NCBI GenBank assembly: GCA_947359465.1
Contig: OX375878.1
Span: 84,485,627-84,549,626 of the forward strand
DNA: 64,000 nt
Direction: 5' to 3'
Source of the DNA: Metellina segmentata
Taxonomy: Eukaryota; Arthropoda; Arachnida; Araneae; Tetragnathidae
A model generated the notes under the pieces. The model was given only the letters and a program-made list of their open reading frames with translations, was not told the DNA's origin and ran no database searches. Shown one piece after another: positions 1 to 10,400 of this stretch; positions within the stretch are counted from its first letter, which is position 1; each line of letters opens with the position of its first letter. The position numbers and the translations under genes are program-made.

Positions 1-1980
1 ATTTCTATGGGGGATAAGATGCTTTAAAATAGATTGCATTGTGAGATTTTGCGGAGAAAGAGTTGGAAGATTGAGAAAATAGTTTAGGTGGGTTGAAGTT
101 TCAGGTACATTTTTAGTTTTCTTCTGCTACTATTAACATCAAAGCAAATCGAGTAAATTTTTATGTTAACGTTAAAATATTACCAAACATCCAATTGGTT
201 ATAAACATATCCTTTGTTTTGCTAATGAATTCTTAACAAGCCTAGTTTTAGATCTACAGCAGCCTATTTAATTTTTTACTTCTACTATCAATAAAACACA
301 TAGATTAGAAATAGAAAATAAGCTTCACGTTACTGTTAAAATGACATAAAAAGATTCAATTGCATATAAACGTATTCTACATTTTGCTATCGTAAACTAT
401 CTAACACTTGATTGATCATTATTTTTTTATTTAGGATAGAAATATATACAAAAAGTATTATACATTTATAAATTATCTAAGGGCACGCATCCTCAAAATA
501 ATTTATCATTCCCAATCTATACAAACCGAATTTCATCTTTGCTGACATTATCACAATATTAAATCTAGAGACCTCTATTATTGTAAATTCATAAAGGTCA
601 CAAATTAGTAAATTGGAAAGCCTATTTTGTCAATGACGATACATGCCACTATAGAGTTAAATGAAATCCTTCTGTTGTCATGTGGCTAATAATACCAAGC
701 ATGTTGCAGCTGCTTCCACAGAAACTCAATATTCCGGGGACGATGCAATTGACCGTCAGCATATCCCAGACAAGGGAGATACTGGTAAATTAAAGGTTCA
801 AATTGGTCCGTGAAACACCTCGGAGGCCCCAAGGAGATGCGAAACTTGTGTGTTTGAGATTTATCGAGCTGGTAAATGGTTCCTTGAGCACTTGAGATGC
901 GAGACAAAACAACAGTTTATAAGATCTGTTGGAGTTATCACTGTGCTGTCAAACTACCTCCTACCACTATTAGCGGTAATCAGTTTTCATAAATGATGTA
1001 TACCCACACCATTTAATTAGGACACTGCGATGTGTCGCCCAACAGTAAACTCGCCCTGAAACTGCATTTATTTTGTACAATACCAATCACCAGAGATTAT
1101 CCTCGGAATCAAATTGCAAAGGGAATCAAATTTTTCCATGTCGAAAGATTTGCCACTCTTTTCAGATCAATTATTATTCATTTATGTCTCCTGTCAGGTT
1201 AATGCTCCACAATCGCACTCCTCCGCGTATAATGAGTGCGAATTAAAGTTCGCAGTCAATATACTCTCTTTGTTATGTCATCCACTGATTTCATCCCAAT
1301 GGCACAGGCGAAAGATCTCAATAGCTCGCCTTTCATTTAAATGCCTTCGAGGCAAGCACCCATACATAACTCGCAGTCGGAAATCCCTTCCCAATGGATC
1401 CATAAGTCAGCGAATTAAATGCTCAGGAAACAAGAACCCCCGGGCTCTTGCGCAAGATCCCTGGCTTCAAATAACTCATTAAGTAGCTTTAAGTTCTGGA
1501 TCCTTGGATTTATTTGGCAAAAGTCGAACCTCCCTGCTCTGGTGGAACAACGGAAAGCTGAAACCCCGACAATTATTTTGCTGAGGAAAAATTTAAGTTT
1601 GATTCGCGGTCCGTTGACAATTATTTCCGGGGAAATTAATGAAATTCCCCCAGCGATGGCCAATTTTATTGTTCATATTATTGTAATTCAGACACTGCCT
1701 GTCGAATAATCCTTGTTTAATGATGCGAATTGCTATCCTTTCTGTGGTCCTGCTCGCTGGAGAAGCGTTATTAAAACTTTGAATTGACGTGCTTCTAGTG
1801 TATAAATGTTAGAACTCGGTTTGCTTGATACCGTCGATTGCGTTGTGAATTGTTGGTAAGTGGATTGTATGTGATACTTTCCAAACTATTGAACATTACG
1901 ATTTTGTTGACAATTTTCATTTGGTTTAAACATATATGTTGTACTGGAATTTGTTTTGTTTTAACGAATATAATTTGTCG
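1..1980. other. No supported gene; AT-rich unique-looking sequence
   Basis: Open frames here, up to 122 codons (1114-1482 +), overlap frames on the other strand and show no motif or family that I recognise. No splice-bounded exon, TIR or tandem repeat is apparent. Confidence 0.5.
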
Positions 1981-2082
1981 TTAACCCTCCTGGTGGTTGT
2001 TTCCACAAGGTATCCCATCATTAGAAAAATTAACCTGATCTTGGTGGACAAGATATCTCGTCAAAACCATTTGGAGGGTTAA
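1981..2082. mobile_element. Short TTAA-bounded MITE, smallest copy of the satellite-bearing family
   Basis: The element begins TTAACCCTCCTGGTG and ends TTTGGAGGGTTAA, giving inverted ends CCCTCC/GGAGGG flanked by TTAA on both sides. TTAA targets with CCC-type tips are characteristic of piggyBac-like elements. The 102-bp body has a single copy of the internal module (AGATATCTCGTC, preceded by GATCTTGGTGGAC). It is a non-coding, non-autonomous member of the family seen with a 17-unit array at 19962-22237. Confidence 0.7.
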
Positions 2083-2710
2083 GAGTTGCTGTAGTTATTG
2101 AATACACCGCTGCATCATGAAAGACAAGATACATCAAAGTCATTCATTATATAAATAATATAAGCAACGTGAAACAAATCAGTATTTTGTGTAGCCTGGT
2201 CATGGGTGACGACTGCGGCTACTCGTCTTGTCATAGAAAAAAAGGCTTTAGATGTGTGCTTTGGGCACGTCAATCTATGCTGCTTCTACACGGTGCCAAA
2301 TTTCGCATAATGTAGCCGTGGATGATCGGTGGTGTGATAGTCCTACGGCGATCATCGATCAGACGTGTTCCAAGGGCGATATATCTGGTGAATGGGCCAG
2401 CCATAGAAGTGAGACTTGGTGATCATGGAGGATTTGTTATACACCACTTGCAATTAATTTCAAGTTTGATAGTATGAAACGGATGGTTGCCATTCTAATA
2501 TTGAATAATAAGCCTCTGAAGATAAGCGATGATAAAACTTCAGAGATGTAGAGGTGGCTATTGAGTGTACCGACAGTGCTTAATAAGGGGGGGGGGTGAG
2601 TAAAATTAAATTTCCGCTGGTGCACTTGTTAACATAGATCACTTCGTCCCAACGATTCCATATTCGAAATAGTGTGGCTTGATTCTTTCCATCACGAGCT
2701 CTCTTCTCTA
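2083..2710. other. No supported gene
   Basis: Unique-looking sequence with a run of nine G at about 2587-2596. No recognisable protein, RNA or transposon end was seen. Confidence 0.4.
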
Positions 2711-3830
2711 ACCAATAAGAATAAAGCAGACACTCTTGTGCCTCATGTAAGAACTCTATTTTACAAACGAAATAAATACCCTATGTTACTTGCAATCAAT
2801 ATTTAAATTAGACTGCCAAATTCATGCAGCGCCATCTTGGTGAGACAAGTCCATTGGTAACAAGGCACTTACCACTGAACGTAGAGAGACATCCAGTGGT
2901 CTCTCTACGTCCTTGGATTTACAGAGGAATAAAACTCACTCTCTTGTCTCAAGAGAGATATCTGTTATAAAAAAGCTCTGCATCTTACAACCAACATTTA
3001 AATTAGACTTCCAATTGATGCAACGTCATCTATTATGGCATTCACCAATAAACGTGCTCTTATCTCGAAGAATAAACCAGACTCTTGCGTTTCAAGTAAG
3101 ATCTCTTTCATAAATAAGCTAAGCATCTTACAACCAACATTTAAATTAGACTGTCCTATAAATGCACTTATGAATCTCTTAGGGCACTCACCATTGGACG
3201 TCTCCCTAAGACGGAAGAATAAAACACTTTTTTATGTCTCAAGCGAGATATCTGTCATAAAAAGGCTCTGCATCTTACAACCAACATTTAAATTAGACAT
3301 CCAATTAATGTAACGTCAGCTATTGTGGCATTCACCAATAAACATACTCATATCTGGAAGAATAAACAAGACTCTTGTGTCTCAGACAAGATATCTGTTA
3401 TAAATTAGCTCTGTGTCTTACAACCAACATTTAAATTAGACATCCAATTAATGTAACGTCAGCTATTGTGGCATTCACCAATAGTCATGCTCATATCTAG
3501 AAGAATAAACAAGACTCTTGTGTCTCAGACAAGATATCTGTTATAAATTAGCTCTGTGTGTCTTACAACCAACATTTAAATTAAACTTCCAATTGATGCA
3601 ACGTCATCTATTAATGGCATTCACCACCAGATGTGTTCTTATCTGGACGAATAAACCATACTCTTGTGTTTCAAGTAAGATCTCTGTTATAAATAAGCTA
3701 TGTGTCTGACAACCAACATTTAAATTAGACTGTCCGATTGTCAAAACGTCATCTCGTAGGGCACTCACCACTGGACGTCTCTCTAAGACGTAAGAATAAA
3801 ACACACTTTTGTGTCCCAGGAGAGCGACAG
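2711..3830. repeat. Diverged ~145-bp tandem repeat, about seven units
   Basis: The landmarks AATAAA..AGACTCTTGTGTCTCA and CAACCAACATTTAAATTAGAC recur at about 143-147-bp spacing (for example near 2926, 3071, 3217, 3360, 3503, 3650 and 3793). The first interval is about 60 bp longer and contains a perfect hairpin. Units are clearly diverged. Two neighbours near 3290-3560 are the most alike, which suggests local homogenisation. Open frames across it are by-products of the repeat. Confidence 0.85.
2879..2910. repeat. Perfect 12-bp hairpin inside the 145-bp array
   Basis: ACGTAGAGAGAC at 2879-2890 and its exact complement at 2899-2910 flank an 8-base loop (ATCCAGTG). The arm resembles the ACGTCTCTCTAAGACG segment present elsewhere in the array, so it looks like an inverted local duplication. 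Confidence 0.8.
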
Positions 3831-4385
3831 AGGAAGAAAGGAACGGATCAGTAAGTTGGCCGAGGCATCTAGGGTCCAGTCTCTCCATCCTTTATTCATT
3901 GTCCCCATTTTTACGCCCTCGGATTTTTTATAGTATCGATAAAGGTATCAAAAGAGTGCAGAGTTGAGACAAATAGCGCCTCTTGCGTCGTACTGGGAAT
4001 CGATTTGCTGTCTGGTATGGGAAGCTGATACGCCGAAAACCTAAAATAAATTCCAAAGAATATGGCCTGGCGTGACTTATGGTCTTGGCGGGCTCTGCTT
4101 TCTCTCGCCCACTGAAACAATATTAATTTTATTTCTGAGAGAATATCGATGCCAGGATCATTCGATAAATGAAAAATGAATCCCGTTGAAGTACACAACG
4201 TCACCACTGACTTTGAAGGGCGAAGATCGCCGCCTGTGAGGACTCTTGAGTGAAATTAGTTCTGTCAATTTGCTAAGTTCGATACCCTATGGCGCCTTGT
4301 TAAAATGAGACAGCACTTGTTGCGAAGAGTACGGAATATTTTATTAAGTATCGCCTTGCGTTAGCTCAGAGTGGAAACTGTATAA
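3831..4385. other. No supported gene
   Basis: A spacer between the 145-bp array and the microsatellite. The minus-strand frame of 98 codons (3911-4207) has no recognisable domain. Confidence 0.4.
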
Positions 4386-4715
<330 letters not shown>

Positions 4716-4861
4716 TTTTTCCTACAGACCATTACTTAGTCTTTTAAGTGCCGTACAGTTAAAATGTTTCTTGTCAGTTAATGAGTTTCTGCCGACGATT
4801 CGTATTCTTAACATTGCCATTGTGTCACCTGAATGCCAAAACTAGGTAATTAAGTCTTTTG

Positions 4862-5205
4862 TTTTTGAGGTAAATGATAGGTAGAGGAATTTACGTCGAA
4901 ATGTAACAACACAACAATCTATTGGCAATGGTCCCACGTCAATCCCAAAGGGAAAGACCCGAGGACAGCACCTCTTAATTTTGTGACACGGACAAGTAAC
5001 GAGGTCAATATCTCAACAGGCTCCACAATATATTCAAACTTCCACACCATGTCAACTTGAGTAAATTTGAAGCCATGACAGATTTAACGTGCACCAGTCC
5101 CCACGTACACGATGGTCTTTGGTTGGATAAAATTTTGATCTAGCAAACCTGTGGTTGTTATCCGACTACGCTGCAAACTAAGCTACCACAACCCCTTGAG
5201 CTAAA
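4862..5205 (-). mobile_element. SINE, family B (tRNA-like head GCCGCGGTAGCCCAGTTGG type), decayed
   Basis: Read on the minus strand, the right end is the head (near 5205) with a degraded GTAGCTTAGTTTGC A-box region. The core holds the conserved blocks also seen in other copies: the TTCAAAATTA-like block, TCCCTTTGGGATTGA, and CAATAG..TGTTG. The tail is at the left (GGTAAATGATAGGTAG). Strong divergence implies an old insertion. Confidence 0.75.
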
Positions 5206-5657
5206 GGAAAAAACAGTTTCCACACTGCATGTTTCGTGTATACTTACATTTTTTTATTAAGGGGTCAAAAAAGTTGCCTATCTTAGATATTTTATTCCGT
5301 AGATTTATTGGCTTCTAAAAGATAAGAGATTCATTCATGGCTTATCAAGAAATTGTTTATTTGAATTCAATACAGTTAAAATGTATGCTAATATTGAAAC
5401 ATACTGATTTTCTGGCTGAAGTATGAACTAAGCTATTATTTTGTTGTAAGTTCTGATATAGTTTTAAATTTTATTTCGGTAGTTAACCACAAAAAAAACA
5501 ATAATTAAAACCCTGAATAGACTTCTTTGACCCAAAGCCGTAATTATTTCGATACTCATTGCAATCCTGAGTTTCATTTTTATCGCTCTGCTTGTGTCGA
5601 CTTGTGCTTATTTTTACTACTTTGTAATCTGTGTCAGTTTTGTTTGGATCATTTCTT
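5206..5657. other. No supported gene
   Basis: AT-rich sequence with nothing recognisable; it precedes the inverted repeat. Confidence 0.4.
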
Positions 5658-5892
5658 TGCTCAGATGGCAAAATGTTATAAGTCACTTTTTTAATTTTTC
5701 GTAACAGCAATTTCAAGATTCAACTTGTGGTTTTTGACTGATTACAATTTTTCCACCTTTGTTTTCTCGTAAACTGAAAGAAAAAGACTTGCGCCATTTT
5801 GCCACCTTCTAAACATTTACAAACCAGACTCCAGGATATAATTTTCTCAATTTTTTGGGAAAAGCGACTTATAACATTTTGCCATCTGAGCA
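5658..5892. repeat. Inverted repeat, 33-bp arms with a 169-bp spacer
   Basis: The block TGCTCAGATGGCAAAATG, continuing TTATAAGTCRCTTTT, occurs at 5658-5690 and in reverse complement at 5860-5892 with one mismatch. The arms include a 24-bp perfect match. It may be the two ends of a small foldback element or a hairpin locus. No coding signal is inside. Confidence 0.8.
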
Positions 5893-6717
5893 CAGAGTCA
5901 TTCCTTATTTTTGCTCCATATTGTAATAAAAGATACTTCTTTTCAAATAGATACGTATGAACCAACCTATATTTAAACTGGAATCTTCATACAAAAGCTT
6001 TTTTAATTCATTTTTGTCCCCACGCATTTTATCAGAAATATATTTATTCCAGTTAAAAAATCTTTCAGCTTTCAATCCCATAATACCTCGAATAATTTAG
6101 ATTTTCTACGTCAATCTGTAGAAACGAATGGAACTTCACTTATTAATTCATTCTCCGATGCCTTTCATTTCTAAATAATTCTGTTTCCATTCGCTTAATT
6201 TCAGTCAACTGAAGTAGTATAAAGAACCATCGCATTCATGGCTCTCCTTCAGCTACTCTAGATATATTACTGAAAATAATTGCCTGAATTGAACTATGTG
6301 CTCAGGTCAACTGTTGGAATTCGTAAAATTACTGCAATCGACACTTTAGTTTTATCTGTTAATATCGAGAATTCCTCCCTACACGAAGTCTATATGGTGG
6401 CAGTCAATATAAAAACAAGCCTTGTTCATTTTGAGTACGAGTGATATTCGGTTATGACGTTTTTTCTGCAGATGTTGGGTGCGGGAAAAAGGTAGTTTAT
6501 TAGAATAGATCTTTCGACAAGTGTAAATCATAAATACGTTTAATTTCTTCCAACATCTCCATAGAAAATAGGATTACGTCAGACTCTGGAGCTATTCTGG
6601 TGAGTACATTCACTGGAAGACAGTTGTCATTTACATTTCATATCTTAATTAAATAAATTTAGGACCATGAGCATCGGTATGTTTATTTCATTATGTTCTA
6701 AAATCTTCTGAAACAAC
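5893..6717. other. No supported gene
   Basis: AT-rich sequence with no element end or protein homology that I can see, up to the Mutator-type element. Confidence 0.4.
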
Positions 6718-8176
6718 TTAAGGGGACCGGGAAAGCAAAATTCGACTAAAAAATCAATTTATATTTTATTGCTCCTTTGTATAGTTCAAAATCTCCTCTT
6801 TCCAATGATATATCACACTAGGTAATAGAATAAGAGGAAGTTTGAAAATTATGCACGTTTCCAATAAGCACTTCACATCTGACACGGCCTTTCAAATGTA
6901 AACAAACCGTTTGTGGACATTTCTAATCTTTGTTGCTCAACAATGTATATTATATTTTTTACTTTACTTTACTCAAATTATTTTCGATAATCTGGTAACA
7001 GTATAGTTAACTGTAATCATTTAGTTTTTTTCTAACTATTTTTATTAATTTTACCATGCGATATAAGTTAGCTTTTCTGAGACATGACATTTGATCTGTT
7101 ATGGACTAGCAATAAGGATAAATGTTGGTTTTCTGCACAATATGCAACAATCTGTCTGGGCAGAATATTTTTATTTACTGTCAAGTAACTTAAATCCAAA
7201 TCACGGTCTTTGTCCAGTTGGGAATGAAAGCTGGTGGAAATTTCAACGTGCTGTAGCTAAAAGTAATGTGTATTACCATGATAAAGACACACATATTGCC
7301 TTGCCTTATACTGCCTTCATTTTGAAGACAATTAAATCAAATTTCAGAGACTTGGCGAATCCAGAATTGTTGAAAAAATGTGTTCACGGAAAGACTCAAA
7401 ACCCAAATGAATCGGTGAACAATGTGATTTGGACGCGCGTTCCAAAAAATTTGTTTGTAACCATCCAAACTTTAAAACTGGGAGTGTTTGATGCTGTTTC
7501 CTGCTGCAACAGTGGAAATATTATAAAGTGCTATACATTATCTAGAGTTAAAATCAATCCAGGCTGCCATTTTATACAAATTTTTGAGAAAACTGGACTA
7601 AGACCGTGTTATCGATGGAGAGCGAAAACTCTCCGAATACAGTAAAAAGGCCCGCCATAGAAAGAAAAGCATAAAAAAAATTGAAGATACATGTATTAAA
7701 AATGAAAGAGATCACCCTTTATATAAATCAGGATTTCATTAAGGTTAGACGTAAAATTATTTATAAAAATTCATTTAAAATGTTTAAATCCATTTTTCTC
7801 AAAACTTAGATTTTTAAGATGCATGCCCCATTTTCTCAGAATCTACTGAACATAATGACTTAATATTTTTATGACATATTTGTGTTATATTTTTCTAAAG
7901 ATTTTAACAGGGGCATTTTTTGACTTTTTGAAAATTGGATTTTTTAGAAATTTAAATGTGTTAAAAAATGCTATCTAAAAAGTGATATTCAGTTAAAAAT
8001 TTCTATAAAATTAAAAATTTTAAATAAAAAAAAAGTTAGCTGTTAAAGTTTGTATAACATATCAGTCTAACCACCATAAAAATTTTGTGTTGATTACTAT
8101 TATAGTTATTGAGAAAAAGGGTCTTGAATTTCGTGAATTTAACATGGAGGAGATAGGGCCTTCCCGGTCCCCTTAA
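6718..8176 (+). mobile_element. Mutator-like (MULE-type) DNA transposon remnant with inverted ends
   Basis: The left end CAACTTAAGGGGACCGGGAA (6714-6733) is a perfect 20-bp inverted match to 8161-8180. Taking the TTAA as outer boundary gives an element of 1459 bp. It contains the open frame at 7091-7645, whose sequence resembles Mutator-like transposase-domain proteins of invertebrates. The interior is AT-rich and the 5' part of the transposase is missing or out of frame, so the copy is defective. Confidence 0.7.
7091..7645 (+). pseudogene. Mutator-like transposase, C-terminal fragment
   Basis: An open frame of 184 codons with no upstream partner in frame. It starts at a TTG by frame only; the true start is lost. 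Motifs include a Cys-Pro then NESWWKFQRAVA block, LLKKCVHGKTQNPNESVNN and VIWTRVPKN, followed by a LGVFDAVSCCNSGN segment. I recognise this pattern from the widespread invertebrate Mutator-like transposase domain family (from memory). It lies centrally within inverted ends, as expected for its own transposon. The frame is uninterrupted, so decay is recent or the fragment is under constraint. It could instead be a hAT- or Kolobok-type protein; the catalytic triad is not visible in the fragment. Confidence 0.6.
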
Positions 8177-8299
8177 GTTGATTAATTAATTATTCAGCTG
8201 TTTTAGCATGAAACGCCTAAAACAGTAGGCAAAGGAAATTTAGATAAAGTATTCTCGAAGCCAGTTTATGTTTCCTAAAATATTTAAAGTTTTACGAAA

Positions 8300-8725
8300 T
8301 TGTATTGAATATATTTTATGGGATGCTTTTTTTTTTTAAATATATATGCACTGACACAAAAACACACATGAAAAGCAAATAAGGTTTGAATAATGTTATC
8401 AGTAACCTAAAATATGATACATAGCATTTTATAAAATATCGCAAATAAATATGTGATTCTTGCACAAACACAGACACATAAAACTTGAAGCCAGACAGAG
8501 CAACACGATCAATTTCAATCATCACGTTGCTATAAGTTCTAACAGTATGCATAGTTTCATGAAAATATATCCAGCCAGAATATAATTGGCACACACATAC
8601 AGTCAGCGACGCAGAAACCACTGATTTTGCATGGAAATGGCTCAAAGCGGATAAATAATTTTAAATGGGACGAAAATATTCAGTGTACAAATACTCCATT
8701 TTCATTCATACAGATAAGAATTTAC
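8300..8725 (+). mobile_element. Decayed relative of the ACTAG/ATATAGA element 3' region
   Basis: The blocks CAGACACATAAAACTTGAAG, AAGCGGATA and GGGACGAAAATATTCAGTG, then TACAAATACTCCATTTTC, parallel the end of the element at 42441-43978 (ACGGATAGAAAACTTG, GGTCGAAAATATTGAATG, then TACAAACAAACACTACA). No 5' ACTAG end is visible, so it is probably 5'-truncated or too diverged. Confidence 0.45.
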
Positions 8726-10135
8726 AGCAGTAAAACGAAATGTTGTTACATATATTTGGATGATTTATTCCATTTTAGGAGTAAAAAATTAATTTTTGTG
8801 AATATGGATGCTATATTTATTATAAATGGAATAGTATAAGATATCAAATGATAACGACACTTTCTCATAATATATATAAGCATATAAAACAATTTAGCGC
8901 AAATGCAATGTGCTGTTCTTCTATGTAGTATCTTTAAAATTCAGAAAAACATATTTTTTTATTATTATTTCCATTTAGTAGAGAGTTTCTACGGGTATTT
9001 AATCACACTAAAACTGATCCCATATTCTTAAGAATGCAAAAAGAATCACGTATTTATTTATATTATTCTGAGAACTGACATAAACTTGTACTAAAAGGTC
9101 TAATAATATAAAATCGTAACATGGCAGCTAAATTTCGACGTGGATATAAAACTAAATTTTTTACCAAAGCAACCACATTCTTCATAGCACGCACAATCGT
9201 TTCAAACAATATATTAAAACCCGAGGCACAGTAAGATTCAAATGACATGAACATGTATTTAAGTTTCACTTCAGAACTAGTTCTGCGGTATTACAAATGT
9301 AATTCTACCTCCGTTTTCACAATTATGTTCCGTTACGCATATTAAACTGACCTTTGCTGCCAAATGCGCTTCCAGACGAAGGGACTTTAAATTCAGATGA
9401 CAGCTCGGAAGAAAATAAATGTAATTCTCTGAGAAATGAAAGTCTCATTTTGTTGTTGAAGCTTTGGAAATTTTTACATGCTCTACAGATATTAGATTCC
9501 TTAGATAATGCATTTCCAGCTCAATCTAGACCGGCTGCGAAATAAAAATGAACTCAAAGTAAGCAAAGTCCAGAGAAAGAGAGAGGAAGGTTTGTTTGAG
9601 CCGACGTCTGTCACATTCTCCATGCACTTTATATTTCCCGAATTTTCAATCACCTTAAGGAATAGAATCTGTCTTAGGGAATTGAAGTTTGCTCAGAAAT
9701 GCCTTCTTTTGTCTGGGCTTATGTGGCTTCCAGGAATGCTAATGGAATGGAACATGAATTTCACAACTTTTATTCCGTAAGCCAGAACGGTCGTGTAATG
9801 CGATGGTAATGAATACGATTCAATACTTCCGTATGAACAGGTTTTGTGGAAATAAAATACGTAAATTGTATAATAACATATGCATTGTGGATGCGTGTTT
9901 TATTACGGTATGAATTGCATTACATTGCGCCAATCATTGCATGTGTTCGTTTTATTTTAGGAAAGAGATTTTCGATGTAAACAAACAAATCAGTCCCCTT
10001 TCTGCTTCTTTCATCATTTCCACTACTCAAATTCTAGCCAGCTGCACATTGAGGTTTCTATAAAATGTAGTTTGTCGCTATTTTCAAAACGTTTGGCGTT
10101 TAAGTGAAGATTTCACTTCAGCTACCCAAATGCTT
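8726..10135. other. No supported gene
   Basis: AT-rich. Frames at 9354-9545 and 9508-9780 overlap each other and show no domain. Confidence 0.4.
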
Positions 10136-10400
10136 CTGCATGATACACGTTACCTTAAATGCAGTTTATTGCCGTTTTGGCGACGTTTGACGTTTAATCT
10201 ATTTGGTGCTGACTATTCACCATCATATGTCAATTTGAAATTCATACTTCGGAATTTTTACTGGTGATATTCTGAAATCTTATTTGAGAAACCAGCGAAA
10301 TAACGTCACGTTCGAAGTACGTACATGAAATACGTTCCGTCCCAGAAAAATTACTGCCTCCTAAATTTAACGTGACAGAAAACGCCTCACATGTGGTAAA
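10136..10400. repeat. Dispersed repeat, copy 1 of 2 (mate at 33405-33585)
   Basis: Shared blocks are TTACCTTAAATGCAGTTTAT, CGTTTTGGCGAC, ATTTGGTGCTGAC, ACGTCACGTTCGAAGTACG, and ACAGAAAACGCCTCACATG. The mate has TTACCTTAAAATGTAGTTTA, CGTTTTGGACC, ATTGGTGTTGACC, ACGTCACGCTCAGAATACG and ACAGAAAATGCCTCTCATA. A third, weaker relative may lie near 40205-40330. The ends and class are unknown. Confidence 0.6.

Noticed and set aside
1114..1482. 122-codon plus-strand frame
   Set aside because: No recognisable domain and the composition is like non-coding DNA.
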